A DNA stretch of 61,985 nt from Pelomyxa schiedti (Eukaryota > Evosea > Pelobiontida > Pelomyxidae), in contig JAHLWZ010000414.1 in the NCBI GenBank assembly GCA_020536535.1, positions 1 to 61,985 of the forward strand, in the 5' to 3' direction. Shown here piece by piece: positions 1 through 12,641 of the stretch. Numbering within the stretch: the stretch's first letter is position 1; every line of letters starts with the position of its first letter. The notes beneath the pieces were generated by a model, which had not been told where the DNA came from, searched no databases, and saw only the letters and a program-made list of their open reading frames with translations. The position numbers were made by a program, and so were the translations under genes.

Positions 1-10
1 GGGGGGGGGG

Positions 11-1326
11 TTAGGTTCTTTGTTGGGAAAGAAAGGGGTTTCTATCGGGGTGTTTGTTTGAAGTAAAGTAGTGGCGGCAAGTCGAACAGTGAGGTGAAAT
101 TAAATTATCAAGAAAGTGAGCAGACCGTTGTGATGTCGGTGTGACACCGGGTATTTTTACTATTTTCCCCGGATCACGCTTACGCGAACGCCCTTGATGG
201 GGCCTTGGAAGAATCATTGAAACAGGGCTACAGTTCTCTTCCACTTCGAAGTTGAAAATAGTGAGCATCGGTGCAGGGTTTTTTGATTGTCTAGCCAGCA
301 CTGAAGCACAGTCAGAGCGGCATCTTTGAGGAACCTCTTCAGAACATGCATTGAATCTACCGCCTTGACTTGGAACCATGACTAGTTTATCAAAAAACAG
401 TTGCCTTCCCCACTGAGGAGTTAGATTTCGGATGAGCACTCCACTTCTTAACCTGGAGCTTCATCGAGCAGGTTTTGGAGAGTAGAACGCACATCACAAG
501 TATCTGCCCTTTCGCTGTATGGTTTGGCGAGAAAATTTTCCTCACATTGGTAATTGTGGGTGGTTCTTTATTGTCACTCGGACCCACAAAACGGTGGTGG
601 GTACCTTGAGATAAATTGCGGAAGAGATGTTCCACCACGGTTACAACAAGTTCAAGGCCAGTGGGAACTTTGTTGCTAGACATAAAATCCAGCACTGAAG
701 AGAGGTTCGGTGAGGTTTGCGCCTGATACCTTGGTGATGTGTGAGGAAATTGTGGGATTGGTAGTGGTGGGAGTGAACACACCAGTTGTATTTGCTGCCA
801 TTTGGATAAGTCATATCTGTGTAGTGAGAGGATGAGGGATGATGATACAGCTGAGTTCCGAATTTCGGTGAAGTGGCGTTGATATCAATTACACCAGACA
901 CTCCTTTTTCTGCATATATAACCTGGCAAGGAAAGGGTGTCCCCCCCCATCTTGCAAGTGGTGGATTCAATTTGTGCTGAATCTGAAATTGGAAAAGAGG
1001 AAGCCACACTGTGCTGCCTCAAATTCAAACCAGTGGGGTTTGAAGTGTGAATGGTAAGTGAGCCAACTAAAACTATAATGAAATAAGCACGAGTCAGGAG
1101 GAAAAAGAGACTACATTGGCGTTGGGGTCCAACATATGGCCCCAATGAAGCAATGACAGTCCCATTGGAGTATATTCCGCAAGCAGTGTAATAGCCATTT
1201 GACGCAATTAAGTTGCTCTCATAAAACCATGACCACCCAGCCTACTCAAGGTAAGATTACTCTTCGTGGGTCGGTGCAGGGTAACACATAAGGGGAGCCA
1301 TTTTCAACATCGGGAATTTCCTGCAT
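11..1326 (-). CDS. Hypothetical multi-exon protein, basic C-terminal region
   Basis: I do not recognise this protein. Reading the minus strand, an ATG at 1326 opens a short exon, and frames then join through GT-AG introns of about 43 to 53 bases. The clearest joins are near 782-730 and 458-416, where the frame carries over exactly. The last exon runs to a stop at 11-13 and holds a basic stretch (RGRSRKRD) that could be a nuclear localisation signal. The middle part reads as compact beta-rich sequence (for example KVPTGLELVVTVVEHLF). An 8-base C run on the plus strand at 941-948 sits where two good frames meet, so a one-base error is likely there. The gene diverges from the plus gene that starts about 60 bases away. 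Confidence 0.55.
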
Positions 1327-1385
1327 TGGTGATGGTAATTACTTTCTATTTTTGACCAGTAATATTGTGAGTATTACCTCACACC

Positions 1386-4300
1386 ATGGCTGAACTGTTA
1401 TCCTGTTCAAATCCCACGCTAGAAATCCCGTCCCACTCTCTGGGAACGCAGCTATGTCAAGGTTGGAAGCCTCAGACCCAGCAAGGTATTCCACTTTTCT
1501 TTGATTAGTTTGAATTGTTCACATTCTATCTATGCATCCTCCAAAAGAATTCCATTTCAGACACCACAGATCCCTCCAGCACCACACCTCCAAATGTGGT
1601 AGATACCACAATCGAAAAATGTACAGTAAATATTGCACCAGTAGAAATACCAACACCAATATCCTTAATTACACCAACAAATAACACCCCATCACAGCAA
1701 CTCTTCACACTTCCATCACTTTCTCCTCCCACTTTTACCTTCCATTCCTCTCTTGCCCCTCCCACTTTTACGTTTGAATCAAAACGTACTTATACATTTT
1801 CATCAACTCCTTTTACACAACCAACTCCACCAGCTCCAGTTCCAGTCCCCGAAAAACCTTCTACAGTCTCAGATTTCAAGCCAGCTTCAGTAAACCAGCC
1901 ACCAGTTACAACTGGTATAACACCAAAGGAAAAACTGTCAGAATGTTCTGAACCGCGCACGATCAACATTACCCCAGCTCTACAAGGTTTACAAGAAACA
2001 GCAGAAACAAATCTAAAGGCTTCTACCTTGGAAGAACCAATACTCAATGAGCAGTATCAAAAAGCTGCCACCCCAGTAGAGCCTCAACAGTCCAAGCAAT
2101 TCTTGTCAACATCTCTGCCCCCACCAGTCTCTTCACCTGATAGTATAATTGCCTCTACAACACCCCTCTCGAATTCATTATTGTCACAAAAACCGCCTTC
2201 CTCCCCTTCAAGGACATCTTATACCTTCGTACCACTGTCCCCCTCCCCCTTCACTCCAATTCCATTATTTTTCCCCACTCCATTACCACGTCATATCGCA
2301 AAAGCACCGCTTCTCGCTGTGGAAGCGCCCACGTTCGAAACTAAACCTCGAACAAAGGTTATATCTGCTCCTCCATTGTCCCCAACACAAGGCATACCCA
2401 GTCCCAGTACTGTTTTGGCAGCTCCAACAAATGTCTCCACAGCAGTGGAAGCTCCCAGCATACACTTTACCACACCTCCATCCCAACCCAAACCAGCCAC
2501 AGCAGTATTGCCTGTAGAACCCACCAAAATCAAGGGCGACCCAAGAACCATAATTGCACCAACGCAAACATGCACAACGAAAAATCCCGAAAGCACTTCA
2601 GGGCAGCACGTTTCCTCTTTGCACTCTACTCCAACTACTTCCTCCAATGAAAAAGAGAGGCCCCCCAGTAAAGTACAAGCAGCTGTTCAATTTTTCCAAC
2701 AGTCACAAACCACTAGTCGACAACCACAGTTGCCCATTGCATCAGTCACAGAAAAACCCCATACGACTGAGAGTCAGGAAGTTGAGGAATACGTTATTGA
2801 GGAAGTTGAAGTTGAGGTGGATGAAAGTGATGACGGGGAATATGAATATGTGGAAATTGAGGGCAGTGAAGGAGGAGATTATGAAGAACTTGTGGAAATT
2901 GACGAGATTGAAGATACCGAGGGTGATGAAACTGTGGAGTATGAAGAGTGTGTGGAAGAAGAACCTACAACCCAGTCAGAAGAAAAGGGTGCACTACCAC
3001 TCGAAAAAGAACGTTTAGTCCCACAAGAAGAGAAACATTTACCACAGATAGAAGCGAAATGTGTCTCTGAAAAAGAGAAGCAGGCTCTACCCCCAGAAAA
3101 ATCCAAATTAGTCTCTGTTTCAGAGCCATCAGAACCTAAAAATGTTTCTAGAGAACAGGATAAAAGTGGCATGACAAATGTAGTCAGTGAGATTCCCACC
3201 ATTAATTCTGAACTGTTGGCTGGAAAACCGAAGCCAATTCTGGAAGAAAAACAAATTGAAATTGTTCCAATATCATCCTCCCCACAAAATACTGAGCTAC
3301 CCGTCAAATATGAAGAGCAAAAGGAAGAAGCTCAGACCACCTCAAGAATTGAAAAGCGGGGCACAGAAGCAATTTCTCATCCCCACGATAGTCAAGGAAC
3401 TGATTTACCCACTAATGCACCCCAAGAAATCAGCAACCCAATACATAATCCTGCCATGGATGCACTGCACACAGAGACTCTCACACGTGGAACTCCTGAG
3501 CAACCAGTACAACTTGATTCAGAGCGTTCAAGCCTAACCAATGAAATTAAAACCATTTTCAATTATAGACTAGGTATCTGTGAGAATGCACTTGATATTA
3601 ATTTTCCAAATTCTCACTGTTTCACAAGACTTGATGAAAATTGATGACTTGAAATTTGTTCACAGTACTTTGACACAAGCATCTGATACCGTTACACAAC
3701 TTTTTGACCGTCTTCCTACAATCCATGGTTCTTGGTTTTAGTCACTAGAAACGCTAATACATTGTAGAACCTTCCTTTCCTTCTATTCCATCACCGAAGG
3801 TTGAAATTGATGAATTCTCTGGTTTACAACTTTCTGAAACAAACTTTTCTCCTGTTTGTAATAACTCCAGTGAGGAATTCAACTCAGTAAAAACTATGCT
3901 CGAAGTTCCGCCGGTTAGGCAATGTCTTCGCCTTATACGAGACCTTATGTTAATTCAAGGGGATAGAAAGCAATTCTGAAGTCGGGCAGCTTCTTTCCTG
4001 TCTTCAGTCCCAAGTGAATAAAATTCATGAGCAGGTGAACTCCCTGCAATTGGGTACTTCACAGATCCATACAGAAGTTAAGGGAACCTCAATGATGTCA
4101 CACATTAAAAGTGTTGTGAGCTTTGTATTCAAGGTTGTTACTTGCTGTTCAAATTTCTTTTTGACTCTTTCAGATATGCAGTGTACCCGACCTCACTGAA
4201 TCTCTGAAGAAATTCAGGGAGTTGAGAATATCCCCCTTAGAACAACAAATATTACTTGCTGAGAGGGAATTGCAACGACTGCGACAGCAAGAAAAAAATA

Positions 4301-6080
4301 GTCAAACTGATGTTGAGAATGTGAGTATTCAACTGATGTTATACATTTAACTTTAAGATTGTCAAGGCTGAAAACAGGATTTTCAAGAAACGTAAACAGC
4401 TTATTGATACCACCGGTAATGAATTTGCGCTTGTGCATCAATTTGCTGCAGCACATAACTTCTTTCAGTGAGTTTCTTTCCTGTTTACTCCTCTTTACGT
4501 CACATAGATGTGATGACATCGACATAGACAAACTATCATCTGCGTGTATTACAGCAATTACACATTTAGAGCACGAGACCAACAGAGCAAAAAATGATCT
4601 CATGTACTTTCTAATGTTTTCTACTGACCTCTCATTGACAAAAGGCACCTGGAAGATTTTCGCGAGGAACCTCGCGAGGAAGTAACCAAATTGAATGAAA
4701 GGCTGCTGGCTCGGCGAAACGAGCTTATTCAAAAAGAACAGAGAAGCAGGCAAGTTCAAGAATACCTGAAAACAATGGCGGCCGTTTTACTGGTATCCTA
4801 TCGGCCTGGCCTTGTTTCTTGGGGATAGTAACATTTCACTGTAGTTCATGTATCAACAAGAACTCCCTGAGCACAAAAGAACTTTAGCAGAAATTGCTCA
4901 TATTGATGAACTGCTCAATAAAGCAAACGGGAAATTTTGTACTCAACACAAGGCAGAACGAATTCAGTTGCGCCACTCCCAACTTAACACTTATGTATCA
5001 TTCAGCTCCTGGAATCAAAATTCTAAGTGCTTCCAATAGATTAACGACCGAAAACACCTGGGGACTGCTTGGAGTCTTTTGCTGGAAATGAAGGAGTCCA
5101 TAAGAATGTGTCATCAAGTATGACCTCCGGTTTTCAATTAGTGACTATTCCAACTAGATTATGCAAGAACGAAAAAATCAGTACTTCAATGAGCACCAGC
5201 GAATTGCACTAACAGCACATCGTCGGATTGCTGAGCTGCTCAAGCTATATGGCATTCATTCCTTTTTTTTTAAATTTCCTTCTAATATCCGTGACTTTTT
5301 CCACAGCATCAAAACAAGTTACAATACACTGCGAGGTATCAATAACTTTATACAGCTACTCTCTTACACAAAAAAGCAAGCTCAAGTGAGGAAAACTTTA
5401 AAGCACCTTCAAAAGTTGAACGACACTAAACGAGCACAACAACTACTAACGTCGGCACACACGGACCTTGAAGATACAACTGCCGAGCAGTTGGTTAGTT
5501 TCTAATTTAATTTTGCCTGTGCTGACAGATAACAGCGAACATTAGAAGAACAACACTCAAAGATAATGAGTGCTACCAGCAAACTCGTTGAAAAAGACTC
5601 TTTGCTAGTCACGCACGCGGTTCACGCTGAGGATAGACAGCACTATTGTCTACAATCTATAACAAACCCACTACGCCCAATGCCCCTTCTAACAGAAATT
5701 TCCTTCGATTCCCATCAGAACCATTGGAAGAACGCGAAGGAAAGTATGTACACCTTGTCGGCATACCGTGCCCCTTATCTCTACTAGTGTTGGATAACAA
5801 AAGAGACAAATTACTACTCGAGGCCGAGCGGAAAGTTCTCTCTGCTGACGACACTGAAGAATTTGAGACCAGGCGGCAAGTCATTGAGAGGCTCAAATCC
5901 AACATTGACAACAGAAAACACCAACTGGAAGCCTTCAGACACCAACTACCGCATAGAGTAATCGGGAATAATTCACCCCCATCCAACAACAGCACCAATA
6001 CCCCCGCAAGATCAGGAAACATCGCACTAACATTGACAGTATCCCAACACACCCCACAAACAAAAATCCATGACCCCTGA
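1386..6080 (+). CDS. Large Pro/Ser/Thr-rich, acidic, coiled-coil protein
   Basis: Multi-exon gene. Exon 1 (1386-1485) joins in frame to 1561 across a GTATT...TTTCAG intron. The long exon 1561-3573 has a Pro/Ser/Thr-rich part with scattered FTF and YTF motifs (roughly 1690-2300), then a strongly acidic segment (about 2780-2960, rich in EEVEVEVDESD-type sequence), then charged sequence. Exons from 3629 onward, separated by introns of about 40 to 55 bases, encode Glu/Lys/Gln-rich heptad-like coiled coil (for example LAERELQRLRQQ near 4255) and end with a Ser/Asn/Thr-rich tail. The order FG-like part, acidic part, coiled coil recalls cytoplasmic-side nucleoporins (Nup159/Nup214), but no beta-propeller was found, so this is only a suggestion. 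A frame slip occurs at GGGG near 3958-3962. Confidence 0.65.
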
Positions 6081-6287
6081 AAAAAATCCAGACTTCCTTC
6101 AACGCGCCGAAAGGGGGAATGCATTTTGATTTCCGCTAAATCTGCAGTACAACTCTACGTAGAGTAAACCCCGTTGCTTTCGAGGAAGTTTGAGTCAAAT
6201 ACTTCTTAGAAATCAATCGCCCGCGGTCCTTTTAACTGTCGTGTCCCAAGAAGAAAAAATACAACAAAAAAACAAAAGAGAACCAAA

Positions 6288-8347
6288 ATGTCAACCCAAG
6301 AACAACCGTGCTCTTGCAATTCCCCTGTCCCAACAACCACCACTGAGACAGTCCAATGTTGCTCCTCCTCGTCACCGTTCCTTGAAGTGGGACCCATAAG
6401 CCGCCAGCAGAACCCCCGCCTGGGCTACGGCTACGACGTGTCCAAGGAGCAGTTTCTGGACCTCAGCCCCTGGCCAAGGCCGAGACCTCCCTGCTCAGCT
6501 CCATGGAGACCACCTTCGAAGCCGAGCAGAGCCTCTCCGACCGCTTCAAGCTCCTGGGGGTCACCTCCGACCTGCAGCTCTCGGTCCTCGGCGGCCTCGT
6601 GGACCTGGGGACCCAGGGGCAGGGCGCGGGGTCCTACCTGGGGGCGGACCTCGCGGGCTCCGAGGTGGCCCGCGTGGTCTTCTCGCTGGACGCCACCACC
6701 CAGGCCGTGTCCCTGACCATGGACCAGCTGGCCCCCGCTGGGATCCAGGAGCAGGCCGTGGTGGGCCCGGAGAGCCCCATCAGCCACGTGGTGACCAGCG
6801 TAGTGTATGGAGTGAAGGCCGTGGTCACTTTCGAGATGTCAGTGGAGAGGAGCCAGACCCTGGAGGAGACTACTTCGTGCCTCAGGCGCCATGTGGAGAG
6901 CTTCTCGGCGCTTGTAAAGGCTGGTGGAACTAGTTCTACTTCCGCTGTTTCAGCTTCGGCGACCGTTTCCGAGCATGCAAAGATAACCGCGAAGTTCTCT
7001 GGCGACATTCTGCCGTCTAGGACAGTGACTACTTTCGAGGATGCTCTCGCTGTGATCAAGGGTGACTTCACTCCAGATAAAATTCGGCAGTTCGCTCGCC
7101 CTCAGAAGGTGAAGTTGATGCCAAAGGAGTGCCTGGCAGTAACACCGAAGCCAGTTGTCCACCACAGGCTGAATCCGGCACTTCAGGCCGAAATCATAAG
7201 GTTCCTCACCGAGTATGGAACCCTCAAGGCTGACATCGGAACATACAAGGCCACTTCCCAGAAGTACAAATTGAATGCGGTGACCCAGACCCTGGCCATC
7301 CTCGAGAAGGCTGTAGTTGATGTACTTTCTTTCATGGTAACCAGGCTGCAAGAAATGCTCCCGGAGCTCAGGAAACGAGGAATCCAGGCCACCGAACTTC
7401 AGGCTTCCTTGAGTTCTTTCAACGCATCAGCATACGGCTCACAGAACCTCAGGGCTTACCTCCAAGGAGTCAAGAACCAAATCAAGTTCCTTCTAGACTG
7501 CGTCGTATTGGCAGACCAACCAGCTGAAGCCCAGTTCCCATCCGCCGACCTCTCTGAGCTGTCGTGTGGAAGAGACCCCGCTTTGGTTCTGCAGATGAAT
7601 GTCCCCGCTACCGATTCCTATCTCCAAGAGTTAGCCCTCAAGAAGTTCCTAGCACCACATACCGGAGGAATTCCCGCCGGCTGGCAAGATGATGGCGCAT
7701 ACAAGGCCTCAGTGGTTCAAGCCAGGCAGGCACTCAAGCAGACCCAAACAAGGCAGCCCACTCAGAGGTACTTGTGCATACAGCAAGTGTCAGCAGAATC
7801 CGCAACGGCCTCAGTGGAACTAGCACTGATTCAGGACTGCCAAGTCATCAAGGACCTCAATGCAACTCCAAGCAAAGCAGGAAGCACTCTGGTCATGAGG
7901 CTTCCACCCGGATCCATAATTGCGTTTGTGGGGCCCAACGCCCCCGAGGGGTACCTTCCCTGCAGCGGCCAGTCCGTCAAAACAAGCGACTATCCGGCAT
8001 TATGGGCCGCACTCAATCCAACAGCCACGACCTCAGGGACGTGCCCGCCAGACACATTCAACGTGCCGGACCTGAGGGGTCAGTTCCTCAGGGGGTGGTC
8101 CGCGAACCAGACCTCGGCGGACCCTGATGGAAAGACCAGGGGGATTCTGTCGACGCAGGCGCACGCGTTCGAGAGCCATCAGCACGAGGTCATGAACCAC
8201 TTGGGGTACAGGACCGGCAGCTTCTGCAACTGGAAGTGCAGCGACTCTGGCGGCGGGGACTGGGGACAGTTCCCACCAACCGCGAAGACTGGCGGCGCTG
8301 AGACCCGTCCTGTCAACGTCGCTGTCTTGTACTGCATCGCTTTTTAA
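6288..8347 (+). CDS. SNTX/MACPF-like domain fused to phage tail-collar domain (frame broken near 6467)
   Basis: The N-terminal part resembles the stonustoxin-like (SNTX) family, which has a membrane-attack-complex/perforin-type fold. The visible signs are the opening LGYGYDVSKEQFLDL, a SVLGGLVDLG segment, and HVVTSVVYGVKAVVTFE about residues 165-180. It is followed by a helical region. The last 135 or so residues are a phage tail-collar domain: PPGSIIAFVG...EGYLPCSGQ, then FNVPDLRGQFLRGW, and a closing beta-strand. Many non-venomous eukaryotes carry SNTX-like proteins, so toxicity cannot be inferred. The first ATG (6288) lies in a different frame from the main body. The frame changes at a CCCC run around 6465-6469, consistent with a one-base sequencing error or a genuine break. 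No intron is evident. The first 400 bases are far richer in GC than the rest. Confidence 0.75.
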
Positions 8348-8553
8348 ACGGCTTTTAAAAAAAAAAAATGTTTAGTCTTGCTTTCGGTACTCTGTGATGG
8401 TTGCCTCAAATCATTGCCGCCTAGTAGATCTTCCTCAGAATCCCCTCTGGGCCTCCCCTGAACCCTCCCAAGGGATATAATAATACCACACCCTCGATCT
8501 GTCGGTGCTTCAGGGAAAACTCAAATTTTACTTTCTCAACACCAACACCCACA

Positions 8554-10247
8554 ATGACTACCTTCGAGCGCGACGGTGCCCAGATGAGTGGTGTCACAGA
8601 GGTTGGCATATTGGAGTGCGTGCCAGTGGAAATCGTGGTGGAGATTCTGTCAATGCTGGGCACAGGAGACCTCATCACAATGGCGTGCACGTGCAGGAGG
8701 ATGAGAGAGCTTTGCTTCCACCGCTCGATGTGGATGCGTTGGGTACTAGTCAAGCCTACCACCGACGTGGCACCCGCGGCGTCCTCTTCTGCTGCAGGTT
8801 TCTTTTTCTGTTTTAGTATTATGGGTTTTTTTTTTTTCTTTAATTTAGTTCATTTTCGTTTTTTTTTTCCTTTTCTGAGGTTGTTATGTTGCTAGTGGTT
8901 TGGTTTTCGGTTGTTCGTTTCACTTTTGGTTTTTATTGTTATTGAGTTTGGAACAGTTGCTACTGTGGGAAAACAGATATGGGTTCATGGAGGTGGACAA
9001 TATGTTGGAACAGGACTGACTGATGTGTTCTCTACGATATCCAGGTTTGAATTTGCGTCACGCTCTTGGTCTGTGTAAGTCCTTCCGAGAGTTACATTCC
9101 TGTCTGCTTATTTTTCTGTATGTAATTTAGAGTAAACTCCTGCAAAGGAGCGAATGAGATTCCAACGCGCACAGAACACACACTCACGGAGAATGAAGGG
9201 ACCTTATTTTTGTTTGGTGGTACTGGTGGATGGCTGGGTATGAAAACTTTGTCATTTCTGTTCTTATTACTGCCTAGGATACCACAACAAACTCTATGCC
9301 TTCCCACCATTGGAATCCCCTCGGGAGCCAGAGGACCATGTCCAACAAGTTACTACCACACATCCTCCTGCACCCCGCTCCGCGCACACTGCAGTTTGTC
9401 ATAATGGAAAGTGGGTATATACTAGGTTTTTGCCCTTAATAACTAACTTCTTCTAGATTGTATATCTTTGGGGGGTGGGACAATCCAAGAACTTTTGAGG
9501 ATCTGTGGTGCTTTGACTTCAGTACAAGTGTGTGGACAGAGCTCCACCCAGAAGGAGACTTGCCAGGACGCAGACGTACCCACTCAGCTGTTGTGTGCAA
9601 TGACTGCATGTATGTTTTTGGTGTGTATTATTCACTCTTCCTGGACTCTGACACTCAAGAAGGAGGGTTTTGCAAGTGTGCCGACTGCACAGGTTCCTAT
9701 GACTCTTTACACGAATTGAATTTGCAAACTCTTGTGTGGCGCCGGCTGGAGGTCACAGGGGATGTGCCTTCTCCCCGAGGCCGTTGTGGAATGGCTGTGA
9801 ACCAAAGGACTGGACACTTGTATTTACTTGGAGTATAAACCCTTGTTTCAACGCACTACTGTCACTAATATGAATTTGCAGGGCTGGAATCGCGTTGATT
9901 ACTTTTCGGATCTGTATGAATTCAACATTGCCACAAGGACTTGGAGATTACTACCAATAGAACCACCGCCGGAAACGGCAGGTGGTTTGTGCCAACATTC
10001 ACTTGTGGTTATGAATCTTGGACCAAACACCACTGTGCTAGTTTTATATGGCGGATTTCTTGCAGCTACCAAGACCTTTTCCAATTCTATGTACACAACC
10101 CACGGTTCTTCCTTATTGAATCCACTAATTCTTCCCAAGTTATGCATTGAGATTACAGTAAGAAAACATGTTTTATTTCTTTCCATGCGGGTTTCCCCTT
10201 TATTCCTACAGGGATTGTGTGCTCTGTGTAGTCGTAGTAGTTGTTAA
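8554..10247 (+). CDS. F-box/kelch-repeat protein (likely SCF substrate adaptor)
   Basis: Exon 1 (8554-8797) encodes an F-box: ILECVPVEIVVEILSMLG, then a helix with ACTCRRMRELC. F-boxes bind Skp1 in SCF ubiquitin ligases. After a T-rich first intron of about 155 bases the remaining exons encode kelch repeats, marked by paired glycines and the spaced Tyr/Trp: LFLFGGTGGWLG near 9210, LYIFGGWDNP near 9460, HSAVVCNDCMYVFG near 9580, HLYLLG near 9820 and LVLYGG near 10040. Kelch repeats form a beta-propeller that would bind the substrate. The last intron (10158-10211, 54 bases, GTAAGA...CTACAG) is a multiple of three, so the stop at 10245-10247 is the same spliced or not. Confidence 0.85.
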
Positions 10248-10359
10248 GAGTTGATTCTTTGGCACATTGCGTTTCCTACATGAATTAATTCAATAACAAT
10301 CCATCAGCCAAAAAAAAAAACAAACAAACAGGACACACATACAACAACACAAAGTAAAG

Positions 10360-10731
10360 TTACAATGAGGTACAGTACCTTGCCACAGCCTTTTTCCCCA
10401 GCCTTATACTACCACTGACGTGAATTAGAACCACCTGCATTCCCATAACTGACATCATCGGGACCGCCGCGGCCGCCATCCTCCAGCTCTGGCGCGGCAC
10501 CCTAATCAACATCTCAGTCACGCCGCCACCGGTGTCCACGGGCGGCGGAGGCGCCCCCTGCGCGTCCGGGAGCGCCTTGGTCCCGATGACCTTCACGTTG
10601 TTGCCAAGAGAGCCGACGCCGAAGGTGCCAAACAGCGCCTCGACCGACTTTGTGAAGCTGTCCATCACCTCCTCCCTCGGCGCGCTGTACGGCACACGGC
10701 ACACCAAATACCTCCGCTTCTCCCTCACCAT
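10360..10731 (-). CDS. POP5: Ribonuclease P/MRP subunit POP5
   Basis: Intronless gene of about 123 codons. The start at 10731 gives the family-typical N-terminus MVREKRRYLVCRVP; an in-frame ATG five codons upstream (10746) is less likely. The other family marks are present in order: a helix ending in FGTFGVG, the strand NNVKVIG, the strand TEMLIRVPRQS, a helix of alanines, and the C-terminal VVLIHVSGSIRLGKKA, which matches the conserved Ser-Gly-Thr/Ser-Ile-Arg signature. POP5 is a protein cofactor of the nuclear ribonucleoproteins RNase P (tRNA 5-prime maturation) and RNase MRP (rRNA processing). It carries a GC-rich insert of Pro, Gly and Ala between the two conserved halves. Convergent with the kelch gene. 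Confidence 0.88.
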   Translation of the reverse strand: MVREKRRYLVCRVPYSAPREEVMDSFTKSVEALFGTFGVGSLGNNVKVIGTKALPDAQGAPPPPVDTGGGVTEMLIRVPRQSWRMAAAAVPMMSVMGMQVVLIHVSGSIRLGKKAVARYCTSL

Positions 10732-10883
10732 ATCGGTATGGCACACCCACCGTCGGCTGCAACAACACGACTAAACTATGGCAACACGGCGTAGGCTACG
10801 AGAACAAAAGGAAATGAAGGAAATTAAGTTAATCAATTTTAAGTAAAAAAAAACCCGAAGGTCGAAGCGGCACCTCAGGGAGA

Positions 10884-12386
10884 ATGGTGTCGTGGGGTTT
10901 TTTGTGGGGCGTGGGCGTGGTGATTGTGCCTGTTTTGGGATTATGGGCTGTGATCGCTCGACGTAGACGACACCCAGACGGAGACGCAACCCATAAGTTC
11001 GACGAACGGGACTACGAATCGTACGCAATGTTAACCGTGTGTTTCTCTTGTTATATTGGGTTCCTGGTTCCAAAGTTAGTTATGGCCTAATGTTAATGTT
11101 TGATTTGATTGAGGTAGTGCCAGTACTGCAACCATAGAATGAGAGGTGTTCAAAGTCTAAGAGAACACTTGAGGCTGTGTGCTGGTTTGTGCTGCCCTAT
11201 TTGCCAAGAAAGGCAGGATTCCAGGTTTTTTGCGTCTCATGTGGAACAGTGCCTCTTTGGTGCGATTTTAGTCTTCCGCTATTACGGATTATTTACTTGA
11301 GTAATACACTTAATATCACAGTCAGAGAGGGGATTTCATTCATTTTTCTTAACCTTATGTTGCTACAGCATGCCCGGGATGTAAAGAAAGGGTGTCACGT
11401 GGAATTTGGACTTCACATTACTCTGAGTGCCCAGAGGCCTCTATTGTTTGTACCACATGTTACCTCACATATCCGCGCCGAGTGCTGGAAGCTGATCACT
11501 CTTCTGTCTGTGGGGGAGTCAATGTAACTTGTCCCGACTGCAAACAAGTCCATCGCCGTAGCCATAATGATTTACACCGCGCCATATGCCCCATGGCACT
11601 GGTTTTGTGCAAAAACTGCTCCCAGGAATACCCAAAAAAAGATGACTGGGCACACGTGCTGCAGTGTGGGAAATCAGAAAAGCGTAAAGAACCCTACAAT
11701 GCCCACACACCTGAAAGATGTGAGACCTCTGCTACTTCTGCTCACATTGCACAAGGCCCTCTTGGCATCCCACCGAATGCTCCCGGCACTTCTTTTTCAA
11801 CAACCTCCACAACAACTACCCCCTCCCCACTTTCCACTAGCAAGGCGAGTACCACACATTTCACAGCTGCTTCCCCTTCAGGCACTGATACTGCCTCGGC
11901 GGCCCCACGAGTGACGGATGAGCTGCAAATAGTGCAGGAACCACAAATAAGTGTGTGTATCAGTTGAAGAGCCCCATATTTCGATGACTCCTTAACATCA
12001 GTGAAAAACAGTGTGTAAGAACGGCTGTGGTAGCAGCTTATATGCCTCCGAGCAGGAAATTCATGACCTGACCTGCACTGCTATAAACAAGGAGTATGAA
12101 ATGATTGAATGTGCTTCCTGCCGTGAATCCTTTCCTTCTGTATCTGTCACAAAAGAGCCCCCATTCTTGTGTTCCTCGTGCAACGGTCTGTATTTGCACT
12201 TGTACCCAAATCCCAAATACTTACAATTGAGCAGACATTATTTGGGTTAAGTACACTGAGAAAACTGACAAAGTTCAAATTGTATCCCGCAAGTCTCAGC
12301 TGCTAACTGCTTTCGTTAAAGGTCTTCGTGCCCGTGGTGCTAGGGACATCACATATGTGGATGGTCCTTATCCCAGTAGAAATTGA
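10884..12386 (+). CDS. TRAF-type zinc-finger protein with N-terminal hydrophobic segment
   Basis: Five exons: 10884-11036, 11118-11259, 11369-11950, 12012-12185 and 12235-12386; the frame carries over at every join. Exon 1 encodes a hydrophobic stretch (residues about 5-24) that could anchor the protein or act as a signal, followed by an Arg-rich run. From exon 2 a series of Cys/His zinc fingers follows: CQYC...HLRLC, CPIC...HVEQC, CPGC...HYSEC, CTTC...H...C, CPDC...HRAIC, CKNC...HVLQC. This spacing is that of TRAF-type fingers. A Ser/Thr/Pro-rich linker (residues about 215-270) follows, then two more Cys pairs (CKNGCG; CASC...CSSC). The chosen exon 1 start is the least certain part. A signalling or ubiquitin-linked adaptor role is inferred from the fold only. 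Confidence 0.7.
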
Positions 12387-12641
12387 AATAAAAAAAACAC
12401 TGTGGATTTGTTCACAGAACATACATGGCTCTCTTGCTAACTACTTTTACTACCTTTAACACAGTAATTCCTTTTCTTTTCTGTGGGGTGGAGTGTTGAC
12501 TCCCACTTGGGTCATGCAGCGGGTTTTCAGAAAGCATACTGGTAAAGACACTAGTAAACTAAAAAAGAATGTAACAAAAGAAAGTGATGTCTTCTTTTGG
12601 TTTTGCTCCAGGAACTTTTTTGTTTCCTATGTAGGTTGCTC

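Noticed and set aside
1386..6080. Calling the coiled-coil gene a nucleoporin
   Set aside because: FTF-type motifs, an acidic block and coiled coil fit loosely, but true FG repeats and a beta-propeller were not found.
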